A stretch of 64,000 nt of DNA from Isochrysis galbana (GCA_018136815.1 CM030942.1:1303797-1367796), one strand, 5' to 3'; counted from the stretch's first letter, positions 1-9,480 are shown. Translations and numbers: made by a program. The notes: a model not told the origin generated them from the sequence alone.

Positions 1-268
1 ATGTTGTCTCCCTGTAGCCTGCAGTCTGCTGTCCCCCATGGGGGGGACCAGCATGACTGCTGTGCATGATGTGGCCGAGGCCACGGGCCGTGAGGCGCGA
101 CCGGGGTCGCGCGCACCTGCTCGGCCTCAGAGGGCGGACGCGGGCGCTTCGCTAGCGACAGGTCCATGTGGGCTGGAGGGCCGCCCTCGGTGGGGGGCCC
201 GGAAGAGAGGGGAGTCGCGGCGGCGCGCTCCATCGCAACCAAGTATAAACTTAATTGACCCACTCACC
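1..268 (-). mobile_element. 5' fragment of retroelement ORF1 (family A)
   Basis: Read on the minus strand, a short imperfect hairpin (about 237-256, AAGTATAAACTT core) is followed by an ATG at 233-231 and an open frame beginning MERAAATPL that runs off the window edge. The same arrangement recurs on the plus strand at 53721-53990 and, more diverged, at 34636-34965: hairpin, then ATGGAGCGCGC, then a Pro/Arg-rich N-terminus. I therefore call it the 5' end of one repeat family. No catalytic domain is visible in this piece, and its 3' part lies outside the window or is lost. Element class (non-LTR) is inferred from the copies near 36.5 and 54.4 kb. Confidence 0.55.
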
Positions 269-825
269 ACTCCCTGGTGAGGGGCAGCGACCGCTTCGGC
301 CGCCTGCGCCTCGTCCACATCGCATACTAGGCAACAGCACCTTTACGCACCTCCGCCGTCAGTGCTTTGCAGGCGGCGGCGCACGACATGCAGGGGGACA
401 CTGGCGCCACTGGGAGCTGTCGTAGCCCCTCGTGTGGCGCCACCGAAAGCCATGTGGCCTGCTTGGCAACCAACTGGACCAGCGAGCTCATCCAAGCCAT
501 ACATGACCTCTGGGAGCTGCTTTGCGGGAGAGACTCCCTTGGTACCGGTGCGCGGCCACCCGCCGGGAGCGCGGTAAACTTGGCTCGTCAATAGGAATAG
601 GCCCCCGAAAGCTGTTGACCTTGTAGATACTTTACCTATTGTCCCATCTGGGCTAGCATCCTGCCCCGTCCCGCGACTCCCCTCGGGAGATCGATCTGCG
701 CCTTGCCTTGGCCTGCGCCGACGGCCGTCGGGCGCCTGCGCGAGCCGCCCGCCGCCGCCCCCACCCCACCTCCCAACGCCCCCACCTCCTCCGCCCTTCA
801 CTCGCGGGAAGGGTGACGGGGCGCG
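269..825. other. Intergenic region, no gene seen
   Basis: Between the retroelement fragment and the phosphoesterase gene. The open frames here are GC-driven and overlap on both strands without recognisable domains. A pyrimidine-rich stretch with C runs (about 745-800) precedes the next start codon and probably belongs to its 5' leader. Confidence 0.4.
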
Positions 826-2005
826 ATGGGGATGGCGTTCTCTTCAGTCCTCGATACTGCCTGCTGCAAGGCGATCGGCCAGAAGGGGTACAGCAAGCCG
901 CTCTTCACGCTCGGTCTCGTCGCTGACATCCAGGCAGCACAGAAGCCGGATGCTGAGACTGAGGGTAGGGTACAGCGCTTCTCAAGCGCGACCGGACGCT
1001 TTTCGGAGGCGGTGACGTACTGGTTGAAGAGTCGAGTTGATGGTGTGCTCTCGCTTGGTGAGTGCTCGCCCCACGTGGGGGGGGAAGGAGCTCCACAGCT
1101 ATGCTGTTGAAGTGTTGGATACGCTTCAATGACGGATGGGCGAAAAAGAGCCAGCGTCTCAGATTATTACGCGCCTTAGAGTTGGCTGGCGCGATCATCA
1201 CGCAATTTCTAGACTCCCTGCCCACTGCTCGCCCTCTTCACCTTCAGGCGACATCGTGGATGGCAGGGAAGACGAGGAATCCACAAATGATGACCTTCGG
1301 CTAGTCATGGCACAATTCGGAAGGCTGAAATGTCCGGTGTATCACACTGTGGGCAATCACTGCCTCAAATTTCTTTCACGCGAAGCTCTTTTGTTGGCCC
1401 TGAAAGCAAATTCGTCCTACTATGCAGTCGACCTTCATTCAGGGTGGAGGTTGCTCGTCCTGGACACAACAGAGCTCTCTACCCATGCAGGTTGGCCTGC
1501 AGGTTCGCCGCAAGAGGTGGAGACCAATGCCTTTTTAAATGCTCACCGGAATCAGGTTAGGATGAAACGATGGAATGGCGGAACAAGAGAGGAGCAGACT
1601 CAGTGGCTGAGATCACAGCTAGAGCGGGCAGAGATAGATGGAGCTCGAGTGATCGTTGCCTCACATCATCCACTTGCTCAAGGCTCGTGCCGGGAGACTC
1701 ATCGATGTTGGAATGGCGACGAGCTCGCTGCGATTTGTGCTGCCTCGCCAGCTTTTGTTCTAGCGCTCGCTGGTCACGACCACCCCGGGGGGTTCGTAAT
1801 CTACCGCGACCGCCCATTCGTCACGCTGGAGGGCATGCTCGAGGCAAAAGAAGATCGCAATTCGTACGCAATTATGCGCGTGTATGAGGACAAAATTGCC
1901 ATAGATGGAGTCGGCACAGGGGTCACATGTCGGCTCGTGTCTGTGCCGGTCAACGGACAGCCGATGGTTAGCGCTACCTTCACATCTTTGGCACCTGGAT
2001 TGTGA
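826..2005 (+). CDS. ADPRM: Manganese-dependent ADP-ribose/CDP-alcohol diphosphatase-like protein
   Basis: Calcineurin-like metallophosphoesterase resembling ADPRM, which hydrolyses ADP-ribose and CDP-alcohols in the cytosol. Two exons, 826-1057 and 1248-2005, joined in phase 1 across a 190-bp GTGAGT...TTCAG intron. The join recreates the metal-binding motif SLGDIVDG, which supports it. The predicted 329 residues are close to the human length of about 340. The metallophosphoesterase motifs appear in order: GLVADIQ near the N-terminus, GDIVDG, GNH (with a Cys after it where animal proteins have Glu), SHHP, and GHDH near the C-terminus. The start ATG at 826 lies about 30 residues before the first motif. 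The gene stands alone, with repeats on both sides. The family call is firm; substrate preference is inferred. Confidence 0.87.
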
Positions 2006-2825
2006 GAGAGTTAGTGGCGTGGTAGAGCAAGCGGACAAGGTTGAGCATATTCACGCCATGATGGTCAAGATGATATATGCCATGAGATACAAGGCGCGCT
2101 GCAAGCAGCCGGCTTCTTCCAATACAGGCACACCATCTTGATACCCGACTCTTCAGTACGCAGAGCTCTTATTCTACGTGCGACTGTGCTATGGAGGTGT
2201 TACTGGACTGGACACACCATTGCGCTAAGAGCCAACACAAATACGATGATCGCAATACGAAGGAGTCTGAGAGTGCATCCAACCGATTGGAGAGATAAGA
2301 CGATGACCGCGATACAAAGGAGCCTAAGATTGCAAAAATCGACTAGACCACCGCAAACGCACTCGTATGTCTAGGGAACACCTAAATTGCCATAGTTTTG
2401 CTACTTGGTACTTGGGGCTTTTCCACCTAGGCACCTAGGCGAATGGATTTCATTCAGATTATTCAGCAATTCACATGCCCACGTGATTAAGGATCGAGAG
2501 AAGCCGTCATGGTGCAAAAGCTGCCTTACGCGACATACGATAAAGACTCACTAGGGAAGAGCACCGGGGGCTGGGGGAGCGCGCTTTGTGGTGCCTGTAC
2601 CTGTGCCTGTGCTGCAAGCATGGTTGCGTCACAACCATGGCCTGTTTTATCATGCTGTTCGTGGTGGTCTGGGGGCGGCGCGCTGTGGCTCCGGTGTGCA
2701 CCTGACTGGGCGGGTCGTCCTGTCGGGGTCGCTACGTCGACATCGGGATGTCCATGAGCAGATCATCCAGCTCGGCGGGGTCGGTGGGAGAGGGGAGGCG
2801 CGCGCGCGCTCCATGGTACCCAAGT
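2006..2825. other. Intergenic region with an imperfect 37-bp direct repeat
   Basis: No convincing gene. Two imperfect copies of a roughly 37-bp unit lie at about 2244-2280 and 2302-2338 (shared cores ACGATGA.CGC.ATAC and AAGGAG.CT.AGA.TGCA). A smaller CACCTAGG doublet occurs at about 2426-2442. The small open frames here have no support. Confidence 0.45.
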
Positions 2826-3891
2826 CGCGTTCCGTCAAAAGAGGACCACACTCTGTTTTCATTTTAGTTATGAACAATATTGGTACAAAACAAGGCTGTG
2901 TATAGAAACTTTTTTTAAAATAAAGTCGCCGTATACGAGATGTTTCGTTTACGCAGCACATGTGATTACTTGCAATCATTGAGCACGCCGTGCGTATGCG
3001 CATCGACTTCCCCCTCGCGAGGGCGCCGTGCGTGCGCATAGAAACTTTTTTCCCTAAGGCCCACATTAACGTAAAGTAGCCATATACGAGACGTTTCGTT
3101 TGCGCAGCACGTGTGATTGCTTGCAATCATTGTGCACGCCGTGCGTATGCACATCGGCTTCCCCCCCCGCGGGGCGCCGTGCGTGCGCATAGCAACTTCC
3201 AGGAAGGTGCACGCCGTGCGTTCACTCTTTCCGCGGGGGAACTCTGGGCGCGGAGGACGGGCGGAACAAAGTGTGATTGCGTTTCGTTTACGCAGCACAT
3301 GTGATTACTTGCAATCATTGAGCACGCCGTGCGTATGCGCATCGACTTCCCCCTCGCGAGGGCGCCGTGCGTGCGCATAGAAACTTTTTTCCCTAAGGCC
3401 CACATTAACGTAAAGTAGCCATATACGAGATGTTTCGTTTGCGCAGCACGTGTGATTGCTTGCAATCATTGTGCACGCCGTGCGTATGCACATCGACTTC
3501 CCCCCCCGCGGGGCGCCGTGCGTGCGCATAGCAACTTCCAGGAAGGTGCACGCCGTGCGTTCACTCTTTCCGCGGGGGACTCTGGACGCAGAGGCGGTCG
3601 GGAACCGCGGGGGCACCCCTGGGACCGGGGAAAATATTACCGTATATTGCGAAAACACTAACGTAAACAATCGAGGTCTTGGGGTCTCTCCGCTCCCCCG
3701 GGGCCCCCTCCCCCGGGTCCCCTCCTCCCCCCTCTCATCGACCTACCAGAGAGAGACGGCTCCTACTGCCTGCCTCCCTCCTCCCTCCTCGCTCACCCTC
3801 CAGCTCTCTCCTCGCCCTCGTCTTCCTCACGATGGTGGCGACTCGGCGCGCATCGGTACGGTCCTCCGTCCTCTCCTCTCGTGGACGGCCT
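2826..3891 (+). repeat. Repeat leader, copy 1, with internal 339-bp tandem duplication
   Basis: Begins with CGCGTTCCGTCAAAAGAGG and is nearly identical to 4310-5033. An internal unit starting at 2943 is duplicated at 3282 (period 339 bp), so this copy is longer than copy 2. It is dense in short palindromic motifs such as GCACGCCGTGCG and ends in a C/T-rich stretch and an ATG at 3832. From there the short frame MVATRRASVRSSVLSSR is shared with copy 2. The copies diverge abruptly at about 3890, where each runs into a different AT-richer gene. An inverted, related copy lies at 8678-8884. Confidence 0.8.
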
Positions 3892-3921
3892 ACATTTTTT
3901 TTCTCCAATGGATAAGAAGAA

Positions 3922-4173
3922 ATGTATCCCTTCGCCTTTCGAGGGTCCAACCCTAACCCGATAAATGCCTCGGTCATCCAAGAGTTTAGGAGACGGAAAT
4001 TACTCAGATTGGCTGAAATACTAGAGATGGAGCAAGAGTTCGGACAACCACGGCCAGATACTGAGTTGTATGATGATGCACAAATAATATTTGAAATGAA
4101 GAACCATGGTTGGGATGTTGAACAGCTACCACGGTATCGCACCATAATGGAAAATTACGCTCGACTTCATTAA
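3922..4173 (+). CDS. Hypothetical 83-aa protein in AT-rich insert
   Basis: An 83-codon frame starting MYPFAFRG, visibly AT-richer than its surroundings and starting 31 bp after repeat leader copy 1 ends. The leader frame opened at 3832 is in the same phase but closes at a TAA (3913-3915), two codons upstream of this Met. Either the protein starts here or an N-terminal leader has been lost to a stop. The sequence is acidic and probably helical (LAEILEMEQEFG). No family is recognised. By position it is the counterpart of the ankyrin gene behind leader copy 2. Confidence 0.4.
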   Translation: MYPFAFRGSNPNPINASVIQEFRRRKLLRLAEILEMEQEFGQPRPDTELYDDAQIIFEMKNHGWDVEQLPRYRTIMENYARLH

Positions 4174-4309
4174 AACAAAACACCCGCAAAGGGGTGCACG
4201 ATGGTGAGTGTGAGGAGGGCTGTGATGGCAGGGGCTGGCGAGGAGAGGCGAGGCTGTAGGGTATGAGTGTTACGAGAGCGAGAACGACGAGAACGAGAGC
4301 GACGAAAGT
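4174..4309. other. Purine-rich spacer between two leader-gene units
   Basis: A 136-bp spacer with GAACGAGAGCGACG-type purine repeats just before the second GTTCCGTC terminus at about 4310. It marks the junction between two tandem leader-plus-gene units. Confidence 0.4.
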
Positions 4310-5033
4310 CGCGTTCCGTCAAAAGAGGACCACACTCTGTTTTCATTTTAGTTATGAACAATATTGGTACAAAACAAGGCTGTGTATAGAAACTTTTTTT
4401 AAAATAAAGTCGCCGTATACGAGATGTTTCGTTTACGCAGCACATGTGATTACTTGCAATCATTGAGCACGCCGTGCGTATGCGCATCGACTTCCCCCTC
4501 GCGAGGGCGCCGTGCGTGCGCATAGAAACTTTTTTCCCTAAGGCCCACATTAACGTAAAGTAGCCATATACGAGACGTTTCGTTTGCGCAGCACGTGTGA
4601 TTGCTTGCAATCATTGTGCACGCCGTGCGTATGCACATCGGCTTCCCCCCCCCGCGGGGCGCCGTGCGTGCGCATAGCAACTTCCAGGAAGGTGCACGCC
4701 GTGCGTTCACTCTTTCCGCGGGGGGACTCTGGACGCAGAGGCGGTCGGGAACCGCGGGGGCACCCCTGGGACCGGGGAAAATATTACCGTATATTGCGAA
4801 AACACTGACGTAAACAATCGAGGTCTTGGGGTCTCTCCGCTCCCCCGGGGCCCCCTCCCCCGGGTCCCCTCCTCCCCCCTCTCATCGACCTACCAGAGAG
4901 AGACGGCTCCTACTGCCTGCCTCCCTCCTCCCTCCTCGCTCACCCTCCAGCTCTCTCCTCGCCCTCGTCTTCCTCACGATGGTGGCGACTCGGCGCGCAT
5001 CGGTACGGTCCTCCGTCCTCTCGTCTCGTGCTC
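4310..5033 (+). repeat. Repeat leader, copy 2
   Basis: Nearly identical to the outer parts of 2826-3891 but with one copy of the 339-bp internal unit instead of two. It starts CGCGTTCCGTCAAAAGAGG, contains the same GCACGCCGTGCG palindromes, C/T-rich tract and ATG (4979), and reads in frame into the ankyrin gene. The few differences from copy 1 suggest recent duplication. Confidence 0.8.
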
Positions 5034-6022
5034 CTGCTCGCTGGTTTCGTTCGACTCGCTCGACACCGCCACCTGTCGACTGGACGCCGAGCGCAAGCGC
5101 TGCTCGCACGACTCGTTCCTCTTCTTGCTCCAAGGGCGCGGCGGAGGAGGCGGATCCTGTTCGCGTTCCTGATGCCGAGGAGGAGGCCCTTTCCCCGACC
5201 GATGAGGCCACCACCACCACCACCGACGAGGACTCCGGGCCTGTGGGAGGAGAAGAGGAGAACGAGGACTGTGCGTCGGACGCTCCAGGTCTTCTTGTTC
5301 CCGCATTAGATAAAGACCTCATTGATTATGGTAAACGCGCCATTCTAGTAGGTAACTTGAAGTCACTGTGGATAGTCTTGAACTCGCTCCAAGATGCAAC
5401 TAGTATTAATCAACCACACGGGGCGTGCGGTGATACGTTGCTAGATTTGGCGACTAGGCGTATGGACTACAGAGCGGTCCAACTCTTGTTAACTCATGGA
5501 GCAACTGCTACTGTTGTAGATTGTACACAACACACGCCGCTGCACCATGCAGCAAGGAATGGTGATATCCAACTTGTAGCCACGCTGACAGATGTGTCAG
5601 ATGTTAACGCACAAAACAAATGGGGCGAGACTCCTCTTCACATTGCGGCGCAGAAAGGCCATGCGGACTGCGTAAGTTTTCTCATAGAACGCGGAGCTGA
5701 TGTCAACATTAAAGGGTATGTATATCAAAACACTCCATTGCATATGGCAGCGGAGAAAGGACACCTTGCGTGTGTCGAACTTCTTGTCAATACAGAAATT
5801 ATTAATCTTCGAAATCGCCTCGGTTATTCTCCTCTTCATCTTGCGGCGATGGGTGGTCACGCGCAATGTGTCGCGTTTCTCATCGATCAAGGAGCGAACG
5901 TCAATAACGTGGCTAACAATCTACAAACTCCATTGCGTTCAATCATCACGCGCATAAGAGACCAGCGATACTCTGAAGTACATCAAATTCTAATCCGAGC
6001 GATTGTCGCTAATGACGTGTAA
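4979..6022 (+). CDS. Ankyrin-repeat protein with repeat-derived N-terminus
   Basis: I choose the ATG at 4979 (context ACGATGG), giving 347 residues. The same frame is open upstream to 4826, but that part is low-complexity leader. Residues 1-110 are Ser/Arg/Glu-rich, and the first 17 are identical to the short frame behind leader copy 1. From about residue 110 the DNA turns AT-richer and encodes a DKDLIDYGKRAILVGN segment followed by five or so ankyrin repeats with clear TPLHHAA, TPLHIAA, TPLHMAA and SPLHLAA signatures. Ankyrin repeats bind protein partners; the target here is unknown. The base-composition switch inside the frame suggests the ankyrin block was joined to the leader. Origin from a large DNA virus or a bacterium is possible but unproven. 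Confidence 0.75.
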   Translation: MVATRRASVRSSVLSSRAPARWFRSTRSTPPPVDWTPSASAARTTRSSSCSKGAAEEADPVRVPDAEEEALSPTDEATTTTTDEDSGPVGGEEENEDCASDAPGLLVPALDKDLIDYGKRAILVGNLKSLWIVLNSLQDATSINQPHGACGDTLLDLATRRMDYRAVQLLLTHGATATVVDCTQHTPLHHAARNGDIQLVATLTDVSDVNAQNKWGETPLHIAAQKGHADCVSFLIERGADVNIKGYVYQNTPLHMAAEKGHLACVELLVNTEIINLRNRLGYSPLHLAAMGGHAQCVAFLIDQGANVNNVANNLQTPLRSIITRIRDQRYSEVHQILIRAIVANDV

Positions 6023-6499
6023 CGAAACTGTTTTGGCATGGGGCAGGCATCCACTCAGATTTCAGAGGGTACCACTTGGGAAGGCAGGCTCACAAAATCG
6101 ATGAGGATGTATGAGTGTTGACGCAAAAGGGAGCTTCGGACAGACGAGGTTTGGGGGTTATCCAACCCGACCTCCTCGACATCGGTCATGGGCCACGCTG
6201 ATTGAGCGCAAAATGCTTCAATCGGCCCATGCGCTCGATGCCACACCTCAAGTGGAGGGAGGTTTCTTCTGGACCAGGTGTCTCCGCAGATGCTTGCGCA
6301 CAGACGTGTAGCAGAGGAGCCCCTTCCTCCTGCCCCCTTCCCCGCGAATATTTCAGACCAAGTCACAGTCAGAGAGACTTTGCAGCATGCTCCGCGGCCA
6401 CGCCGAGGTACTCCACTGTATGCGGACAAAGGAGCCACAAAGCAGCCGAGCACGAAGGACCATGTCACGTGATGTCTACTTTTCTTCAAAAACAGCTTG
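6023..6499. other. Intergenic region, no gene seen
   Basis: Between the ankyrin gene and the 125-bp inverted repeat. The open frames overlap on both strands and show no domain. Confidence 0.4.
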
Positions 6500-6624
6500 A
6501 TACCGACCGTGATGAACTAGCGTGCATGCAAATGCTGCTCGCTGGGTACCAAGGATTGTGTCACGGAAATAGACCACAGTGTCTGTGCTCAGGTGTCTGG
6601 AGGAAGGGACGTCTGTAGTGTGAA
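6500..6624 (+). repeat. Left arm of 125-bp inverted repeat
   Basis: 6500-6624 is the near-perfect reverse complement of 7541-7665. Shared landmarks are ATACCGACCGTGATGAACTA, GGTACCAAGGATTGTGTCAC and GACGTCTGTAGTGTGAA. The arms bracket an AT-rich small membrane-protein gene and a MITE-like element. Confidence 0.85.
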
Positions 6625-6746
6625 CTGGTGTTTTGTGTCCGCTTAGCGTTTTCGCACATAACGTTATACACAAGGCTCAATATTATTTGTTTTCTTTTTG
6701 GTCTATTCTACCCAGCTACGCGTGCTGAGTTTTCATCTTCTTCATT

Positions 6747-7025
6747 CTACCCTTTTGAGCTGAGGACCTTACCCTTCGGCAGGCTAAAACGCCATTGTTT
6801 CGTTTTCCACAACGTAAAGAAGACAAGAAAGGTCAGTGCGACGCCCACTGACAGCCCGATTCCAGTCTTTATGGCGAAGTCCAAGTCTGAATGCTGCGAG
6901 AATGCCACGGTCAAGGCGAATGATAAGAAGATGATAACCAAAGACACAAGAAGAAATATTTGTATCGCCTTTTTAAGCCCAATAACATCGTATACATTTT
7001 TGCTCCTGATACGGTAGATCGGCAT
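6747..7025 (-). CDS. Small two-helix membrane protein, hypothetical
   Basis: A 92-residue frame, AT-richer than its surroundings, lying between the arms of a 125-bp inverted repeat. Two strongly hydrophobic stretches are predicted membrane helices at about residues 21-42 and 52-73, with a basic N-terminus (MPIYRIRSKN) and a basic tail (WKTKQWRF...PKGK). I recognise no family. Its place between inverted arms suggests it is cargo or part of a mobile unit. The frame is long for AT-rich DNA and the hydrophobic pattern is coherent, but expression is not shown. Confidence 0.5.
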   Translation of the reverse strand: MPIYRIRSKNVYDVIGLKKAIQIFLLVSLVIIFLSFALTVAFSQHSDLDFAIKTGIGLSVGVALTFLVFFTLWKTKQWRFSLPKGKVLSSKG

Positions 7026-7066
7026 GGTGCTCGCCTCTAAAGACGTGTAACGAATTTATTTCGTGA

Positions 7067-7392
7067 GGTGTCGTTCCGTCAATAGTGGGACATCAGTAGA
7101 ATTGAGCGATCAGATGTCCACAGTTGTATATGGCCAGTTTACGTAGTTGTGGGCCGCAGGGGCTACACACATGGAACGGGTTGACATGCGCGCGCACGGC
7201 GTATCCGCGGGGGGACCGATGCACATCGCGCCGTGCCCATGCACGGCGTGCACCGATGTGATTAGCGAAGAAGCTTTGACGGCCTATCTCTCTTATAATT
7301 TTAACAAGATCGAATGTTAAACAACTACAATACAACTGTGGACATTTGATCGCTCAATTCGACTGATGTTCCACTATTGACGGAACGACACC
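7067..7392 (+). mobile_element. 326-bp MITE-like element with ~60-bp terminal inverted repeats
   Basis: Starts GGTGTCGTTCCGTCAATAG and ends with the matching inverted form TTGACGGAACGACACC. The arms match over about 60 bp, to the motif CCACAGTTGTA. No target duplication is visible outside the ends. The internal part (7126-7345) is nearly identical to 8885-9105. It carries no coding frame of its own, so it is read as a non-autonomous DNA transposon. Confidence 0.8.
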
Positions 7393-7430
7393 TGGCCACC
7401 GCCGCTTGGACGGCGGCGACCATTGACGAC

Positions 7431-7539
7431 CTCTCTCTCTTATAATTTTAACAAGATCGAATGTTAAACAACTACAATACAACTGTGGACATTTGATCGC
7501 TCAATTCGACTGATGTCCCACTATTGACGGAACGACACC
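7431..7539 (+). repeat. Second copy of the MITE right end
   Basis: Repeats the right part of the preceding element (from CTCTCTCTTATAATTTTAAC to GACGGAACGACACC), separated from it by a 38-bp spacer with a GCCGCC/GGCGGC hairpin. It abuts the right arm of the 125-bp inverted repeat. Confidence 0.75.
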
Positions 7540-7540
7540 T

Positions 7541-7665
7541 TTCACACTACAGACGTCCCTTTCTCCAGACACCTGAGCACAGACACTGTGGTCTATTTCC
7601 GTGACACAATCCTTGGTACCCAGCGAGCAGCATTTGCATGCACGCTAGTTCATCACGGTCGGTAT
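7541..7665 (-). repeat. Right arm of 125-bp inverted repeat
   Basis: Reverse complement of 6500-6624; both arms are 125 bp. The outer edge runs straight into ATGCGCATCGACTTCCCCC, a motif of the 2.8-4.7 kb leader repeats. Confidence 0.85.
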
Positions 7666-7794
7666 ATGCGCATCGACTTCCCCCCCGTAGAAAAGAAGGA
7701 GCGGGCTGGTGTGCACACGTCCAGCTTGCTTGCGAAAGGCGAACGAGAAGTACGTCTCTATGTTACCTTTGCGCGCGCCGCGCACTTCAGTCCC

Positions 7795-8424
7795 TCACCC
7801 TTCGACGAGGTCTACGCCCAGCTGTCGGAAGAGGCTTGCAATGCTCTCCTGTTCAAGAAGGCCGACGCTCAAAATGTTCACTTTCGAAGATTGCCCAGTC
7901 CAATGCCACATGGGGCGCAAGCGAGACGATGGGGGGCAGTTGCCGAGTAGATTGGAAAGCATGACCATCAGAATAGCTTCCATGAGCAGCGGGAGGCTAC
8001 TTGAGTGGAAGCGCACATCTGGCTGGCATTCGACTGCTGCGACGATGAATTGAAGTTGGTTGAAGATTGGACAAGGGTGGGGGGGTGCTTTCTGGATGAG
8101 CGAAAGGAACCGCTGTACCCTGGGGTGAGCCATGGGGAAACGTTGGAGCAATTCCTGCTTTTTGGCCTCGAACACCAGTTCCATGTCATGGTCAGGGTCG
8201 TCGAGTAGGATGGCGCTCTTGATCAGAACGTCGAGAGCGACGATGTGTGCACTCTGGGTGTACGGCGTGAGAGTTCGCTTGACCGCGGGCTCGACACTGG
8301 AGTCGGTTCCCTCCTGGGTGCATTTGCGCTTGGTGGAAGTCTGGGAGCGCTCTTCGAGTTGAAACTGGTTGGAGTGAGCGCCTGGCGATGCAGCGCTCGT
8401 GGTGACCGGTGTGTGCATGAGCAT
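7795..8424 (-). CDS. Hypothetical 209-aa protein
   Basis: A minus-strand frame. I choose the ATG at 8424 (MLMHTPVTT) because everything upstream is translated minisatellite. The N-terminal third is polar with two basic clusters (TKRKC, VKRTL) that could act as nuclear signals. The middle holds a helical stretch (FEAKKQELLQRFP) and the last third is hydrophobic (LLMEAILMVMLSNLLG). No family is recognised. It lies in the GTTCCGTC-bounded repeat nest, so it may be element cargo. A shorter plus-strand frame overlaps its 3' half; I prefer the minus frame for length and composition. Confidence 0.45.
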   Translation of the reverse strand: MLMHTPVTTSAASPGAHSNQFQLEERSQTSTKRKCTQEGTDSSVEPAVKRTLTPYTQSAHIVALDVLIKSAILLDDPDHDMELVFEAKKQELLQRFPMAHPRVQRFLSLIQKAPPHPCPIFNQLQFIVAAVECQPDVRFHSSSLPLLMEAILMVMLSNLLGNCPPSSRLRPMWHWTGQSSKVNILSVGLLEQESIASLFRQLGVDLVEG

Positions 8425-8454
8425 TTCGATGGACGAGCAATAGGTGAGGAAGGG

Positions 8455-8617
8455 GCACGAGGAAGGGCAGGAAGGGCAGGGCAGGAGGAAGAGCAGGAAG
8501 GGCAGGGCAGGAGGAAGGGCAGGAGGAAGGGCAGGAGGAAGGGCAGGAGGAAGGGGGCAGGAGGAAGGGGGCAGGAGGAAGGGGGCAGGAGGAAGGGGGC
8601 AGGAGGAAGGGCAGGTC
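8455..8617 (+). repeat. Purine-only minisatellite (AGGAAGGGCAGG units)
   Basis: About 160 bp of variants of GGGCAGGAGGAAG, almost wholly purine on the plus strand, in units of about 12-15 bp. It lies just upstream of the 209-aa frame. Confidence 0.85.
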
Positions 8618-8677
8618 CTTCCGCACTTTTCGCCAAGAAGGAACGGCGTGCAGAAAAAGTTGTTATGCTGCATGATG

Positions 8678-9151
8678 AGTGGCAATCACACTTTGTTCCG
8701 CCCGTCCTCCGCGCCCAGAGTTCCCCCGCGAAAAGAGTGAACGCACGGCGTGCACCTTCCTGGAAGTTGCTATGCGCACGCACGGCGCCCCCGCGGGGGG
8801 TGCGCCGGTGCACATCGCGCCGTGCCCACGCACGGCGTGCACATGTGATTGCAAGTCATCACAGGCGCTGTGTAACGAAACATCTCTTATATGGCCAGTT
8901 TACGTAGTTGTGGGCCGCAGGCTACACACACGGAACGGGTTGACATGCGCGCGCACGGCGTATCCGCGGGGGGACCGATGCACATCGCGCCGTGCCCATG
9001 CACGGTATGCACCGATGTGATTAGCGAAGAAGCTTTGACGGCCTCTCTCTCTTATAATTTTAACAAGATCTAATGTTAAACAACTACAATACAACTGTGG
9101 ACATTTGATCGCTCAATTCGACTGATGTCCCACTATTGACGGAACGACACC
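8678..9151 (-). mobile_element. Composite repeat: inverted leader fragment plus MITE right half
   Basis: 8678-8884 is an inverted, related copy of the leader repeat (compare 3109-3280). 8885-9105 repeats the internal part of the 7067-7392 element, and the block ends in TTGACGGAACGACACC at 9151. It closes the repeat nest on the right with the same terminal motif, inverted, that opens it at about 2826. Confidence 0.75.
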
Positions 9152-9204
9152 TCCTCTCAGTTTACTGATAATTGTGGGCTTTATAATGTTGAATGTGAGA
9201 GTCA

Positions 9205-9480
9205 ATGGACAATATGACATGGGGGCATGGGGGGGAGGGGGGAGGGAACAATTTATACGCTGAAGAGTGCCCGAGTGAGGAAGACCTAAATAGATGGATG
9301 GCTGCAATTTTCGTCGAGCTTATCTATCTACAGCACCGAGGAGGTTTGCATCCTCACTACGCTATGGCAGGTGTGCGTGTAGTTGTGAGCCAGCTGGCCC
9401 TTACCAAATGCATAGATGAAGACAAACACATCCCACTCCTGGTACCTCCTAGGAAGAAGCATGAGTCTATCTCAGCGTAA
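9205..9480 (+). CDS. Hypothetical 91-aa ORF
   Basis: An ATG-initiated frame (MDNMTWGHGG) containing a helical segment (DLNRWMAAIFVELIYLQH). Its end overlaps the end of the convergent pseudouridine synthase gene by 14 bp. No family is recognised, and it may be chance. Confidence 0.25.
   Translation: MDNMTWGHGGEGGGNNLYAEECPSEEDLNRWMAAIFVELIYLQHRGGLHPHYAMAGVRVVVSQLALTKCIDEDKHIPLLVPPRKKHESISA

Noticed and set aside
4826-4978. Upstream extension of the ankyrin protein
   Set aside because: Encodes Pro/Ser low complexity from repeat leader DNA; the ATG at 4979 has better context and is the shared start.
7588-7950. 120-codon plus-strand frame
   Set aside because: Begins inside the inverted-repeat arm at a GTG and overlaps the better minus-strand frame.
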